This document shows positions 31,374 to 33,225 of a stretch of DNA of 33,225 bases, piece by piece (within the stretch, counting starts at the first letter, position 1; each line of letters begins with the position of its first letter). Source of the stretch: Alphaproteobacteria bacterium UBA2966 (GTDB taxonomy: Bacteria; Pseudomonadota; Alphaproteobacteria; UBA2966); NCBI GenBank assembly GCA_002348365.1, contig DEBC01000072.1:1-33225 (forward strand), written 5' to 3'. The notes beneath the pieces were generated by a model that did not search any database, was not told the origin of the DNA, and was given only the letters and a program-made list of their open reading frames with translations. A program made the position numbers and the translations under genes.

Positions 31374-33161
31374 TCACTCAATCTCGAACTTTAGTTCACG
31401 CTCCCAAAGCACTTGCGCACCAGCAACCAAGGCATCGCGGGCTTGTGCCGGTGTCAACCCATAATCGAAGCCAACATCTTGCATAGCAATTAGCAGGTTG
31501 ACCGGTGCCGGCTGCTGAATCAACTTGACCGTCGCCGTGTATTGACCCGGTCCGGACATTTCCGAGGGATCGACCTCGTAATGACCCCAACGCTCGCCGT
31601 TCGGCTCGATACCACGTTTGTGATTGCGCTCCGTCGCCGGCTCGCCCGTGAACACCAATGACACCGGTGAGGGCAGCACCCGCGGCAGCGAGATGATCGG
31701 ATAGGGGATCGGGATCACATGCTCGATCTCACCGCCCCGCCCGTTCTGCGTCACGAAATACGACTGAAGACTCAGCAGATGCTGATCAAGCTCCACCTCG
31801 CCCGCATGGACGTACGAGGAGTGCCCATCCCGAAGATCGCCATTGGGATCGCGATCACCAGACACAAACACCACCTTGCCGTCACGGTCCCGCACTATGA
31901 CCTCGAGCCAAACCAGACGCTCACCCGTAAAGCCGGTCGGTACGTTATGGCCGTCAGTGCCGTTCCTGACCTGGACGCTGAACGAGATCCCGCCGGAATC
32001 CGCGCGGTTGGTCACGATGTCGCCCAGAATGTAACCGTTACGCAGAACCTCAAGGCGCTTCAGACGCGCAAATTCCAGCTTTTCAAACTGCACTTCGAGA
32101 ATGTCCCGCGCCTCGTAACGATCGTCCGCGAAGGCCCAGCGCTCCGGGAACTGATAGTCGTCCGAGACTTCATCCTCAAACTCATCCGTGCCCCAGCCCG
32201 CCTCGTGGTTGAACTGCAGCCACTGTTCCAGCGTCGCAATCTCTTGTGCCTCGATGTTGTGCGGAAAAATTCCAGGGTGAATGACTGAATAATCGGGTCC
32301 GGCAAATGTATGGCTCGTGAGCCGTCGCGATTCAGTCTCGATCCCACCCACCACTGCAGCCGGACCATGTTCAAATCCCGATGCCACACCCTGCTCCTTG
32401 CCCATATGGCAATCCTGGCAGGTCGTACCCCGAGCCGCAGCTGGTGACGTCCTGTACTCACTGAAAGCCTCTTCTAACCGGAAGCCATTGAACAACGTCA
32501 CGTCGTGACAAGTCCCGCAAAACAACGGATCCGAAATAGGAGCGAATTGCCGGGCCTCTTTATGAATTTTTCGACCGGAGGCCTCTGCATCAGTAACAAC
32601 CTTGTACTCGCCTGGCAGAGATAAAATTCGCTGCATCTCCGCATTTCCAGCGGGACCGAATACCGGCGCTGTCAAGTCACCTTCAACAAGAGAGAGTCGA
32701 CCGCTCGCTTTGTTGTAGCTTTTGTTCAGTCGGTGGCACACAACACAGGTAATACCTTCGCGAGAAGTAGGATGACGCGTCAGGTTTGAATCGAATGGGT
32801 TCTCTCCGAGATTAGCGCCGACCTGGTTATGACAACGCATGCAGAAATCCCCGTTCGATCCGTTTGACAACACATTAATTTTGTTGCTGAGCGACAGATA
32901 AACGGGACTGAGCTGCGAATAAGCGTGCTGAGAAACCGACCATTCCCGGAAGTGTTTAGGATGGCACGTGCCACAAGTTGAAGCTGAGGGGTATTGAGCT
33001 TCAGCAAACAATTCCTGATGCGCAGCCGCCGCACTTTCCGTCGCAGAATCCTCATCCTTTGCTGCAAAAGACGGTGAAGTTATGATGGTCGCGCCGACCA
33101 CGACCGCTAAAGCTTGAGTTAGAAGCCAGTTTTTCCCCGTCCAGAAGATCAATCTAAACAC
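31374..33161 (-). CDS. Secreted pentaheme c-type cytochrome
   Basis: A 595-aa exported cytochrome. From the GTG at 33161 (GGAGG close upstream) it has a signal peptide ending near PSFA (residue 32). Five CxxCH heme motifs follow: CGTCH 63-67, CMRCH 107-111, CVVCH 139-143, CGTCH 215-219, CQDCH 248-252, spaced like the cytochrome c554/NrfB-type multiheme families. The C-terminal ~250 residues carry no heme and include HNVPTGFTGERLVWLEV and VFTGEPATERN, a beta-rich segment seen in several multiheme cytochromes. The open frame continues to 33224 but that part lacks a start signal. It is upstream of the outer-membrane barrel gene. Probable envelope electron transfer; donor and acceptor unknown. 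Confidence 0.88.
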   Translation of the reverse strand: MFRLIFWTGKNWLLTQALAVVVGATIITSPSFAAKDEDSATESAAAAHQELFAEAQYPSASTCGTCHPKHFREWSVSQHAYSQLSPVYLSLSNKINVLSNGSNGDFCMRCHNQVGANLGENPFDSNLTRHPTSREGITCVVCHRLNKSYNKASGRLSLVEGDLTAPVFGPAGNAEMQRILSLPGEYKVVTDAEASGRKIHKEARQFAPISDPLFCGTCHDVTLFNGFRLEEAFSEYRTSPAAARGTTCQDCHMGKEQGVASGFEHGPAAVVGGIETESRRLTSHTFAGPDYSVIHPGIFPHNIEAQEIATLEQWLQFNHEAGWGTDEFEDEVSDDYQFPERWAFADDRYEARDILEVQFEKLEFARLKRLEVLRNGYILGDIVTNRADSGGISFSVQVRNGTDGHNVPTGFTGERLVWLEVIVRDRDGKVVFVSGDRDPNGDLRDGHSSYVHAGEVELDQHLLSLQSYFVTQNGRGGEIEHVIPIPYPIISLPRVLPSPVSLVFTGEPATERNHKRGIEPNGERWGHYEVDPSEMSGPGQYTATVKLIQQPAPVNLLIAMQDVGFDYGLTPAQARDALVAGAQVLWERELKFEIE

Positions 33162-33225
33162 ACTCGCCTCCGATCCATTCGATTTCAAAACTTGGCCGCA
33201 TTCTTCAATATTCAATATGGGCAAA

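Noticed and set aside
1..33225. CRISPR array, tRNA/rRNA, transposase or phage genes
   Set aside because: No spaced direct repeats, no cloverleaf or rRNA-like sequence, and no transposase or integrase motifs were seen on either strand.

Overview
The window looks like a chromosomal piece of a free-living or host-associated alphaproteobacterium with moderately high GC (about 61% in a 120-base sample from the hyuB gene). The assignment rests on a magnesium-type HemB, an LdtR-like MarR regulator, a fused IcmF-type acyl-CoA mutase, a DadA-type FAD dehydrogenase, and many CaiB, Rieske, 2-oxoglutarate-oxygenase and hydantoinase genes, a mix typical of uncultured, often marine, alphaproteobacterial heterotrophs. 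No rRNA, tRNA, insertion sequence, phage gene or CRISPR array was seen.

Layout. Bases 42-1022 hold a 2OG-Fe(II) oxygenase. A minus-strand run follows (7310 down to 1023): CoA transferase, small EthD-like protein, frameshifted response regulator, hyuA and hyuB, with gaps of 50 bases or less; it reads as one operon. From 7492 to 10138 on the plus strand are a DMT transporter, a decayed anmK-like kinase gene and a glutathione transferase. A second minus-strand run (18530 down to 10157) carries icmF, an MFS transporter, a MarR-family regulator, a Rieske oxygenase and a glutamine-synthetase-like ligase. hemB and a TauD-like dioxygenase are divergent from icmF (18652-20532). Then come dadA with a nonsense-interrupted secreted hydrolase (minus), an AdoMet-decarboxylase-like gene (plus), and a compact operon of Rieske oxygenase, 101-aa protein and CDO-like cupin (minus). 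A second CoA transferase and a 3-hydroxyisobutyrate-dehydrogenase-like gene follow.

The last 5 kb differ. They hold a nonsense-interrupted FecR-domain protein, a strong terminator, a small cupin, an outer-membrane beta-barrel protein whose sampled GC is only about 42%, and a secreted pentaheme cytochrome c. The porin-cytochrome pair suggests electron transfer at the cell envelope and is the most unusual functional module here.

The overall theme is import and oxidative or CoA-dependent breakdown of small organic acids, amides and amines. Four genes are broken by single-base events (response regulator, anmK, hydrolase, FecR protein). Either the underlying sequence has errors or this genome is losing genes; reads would decide.
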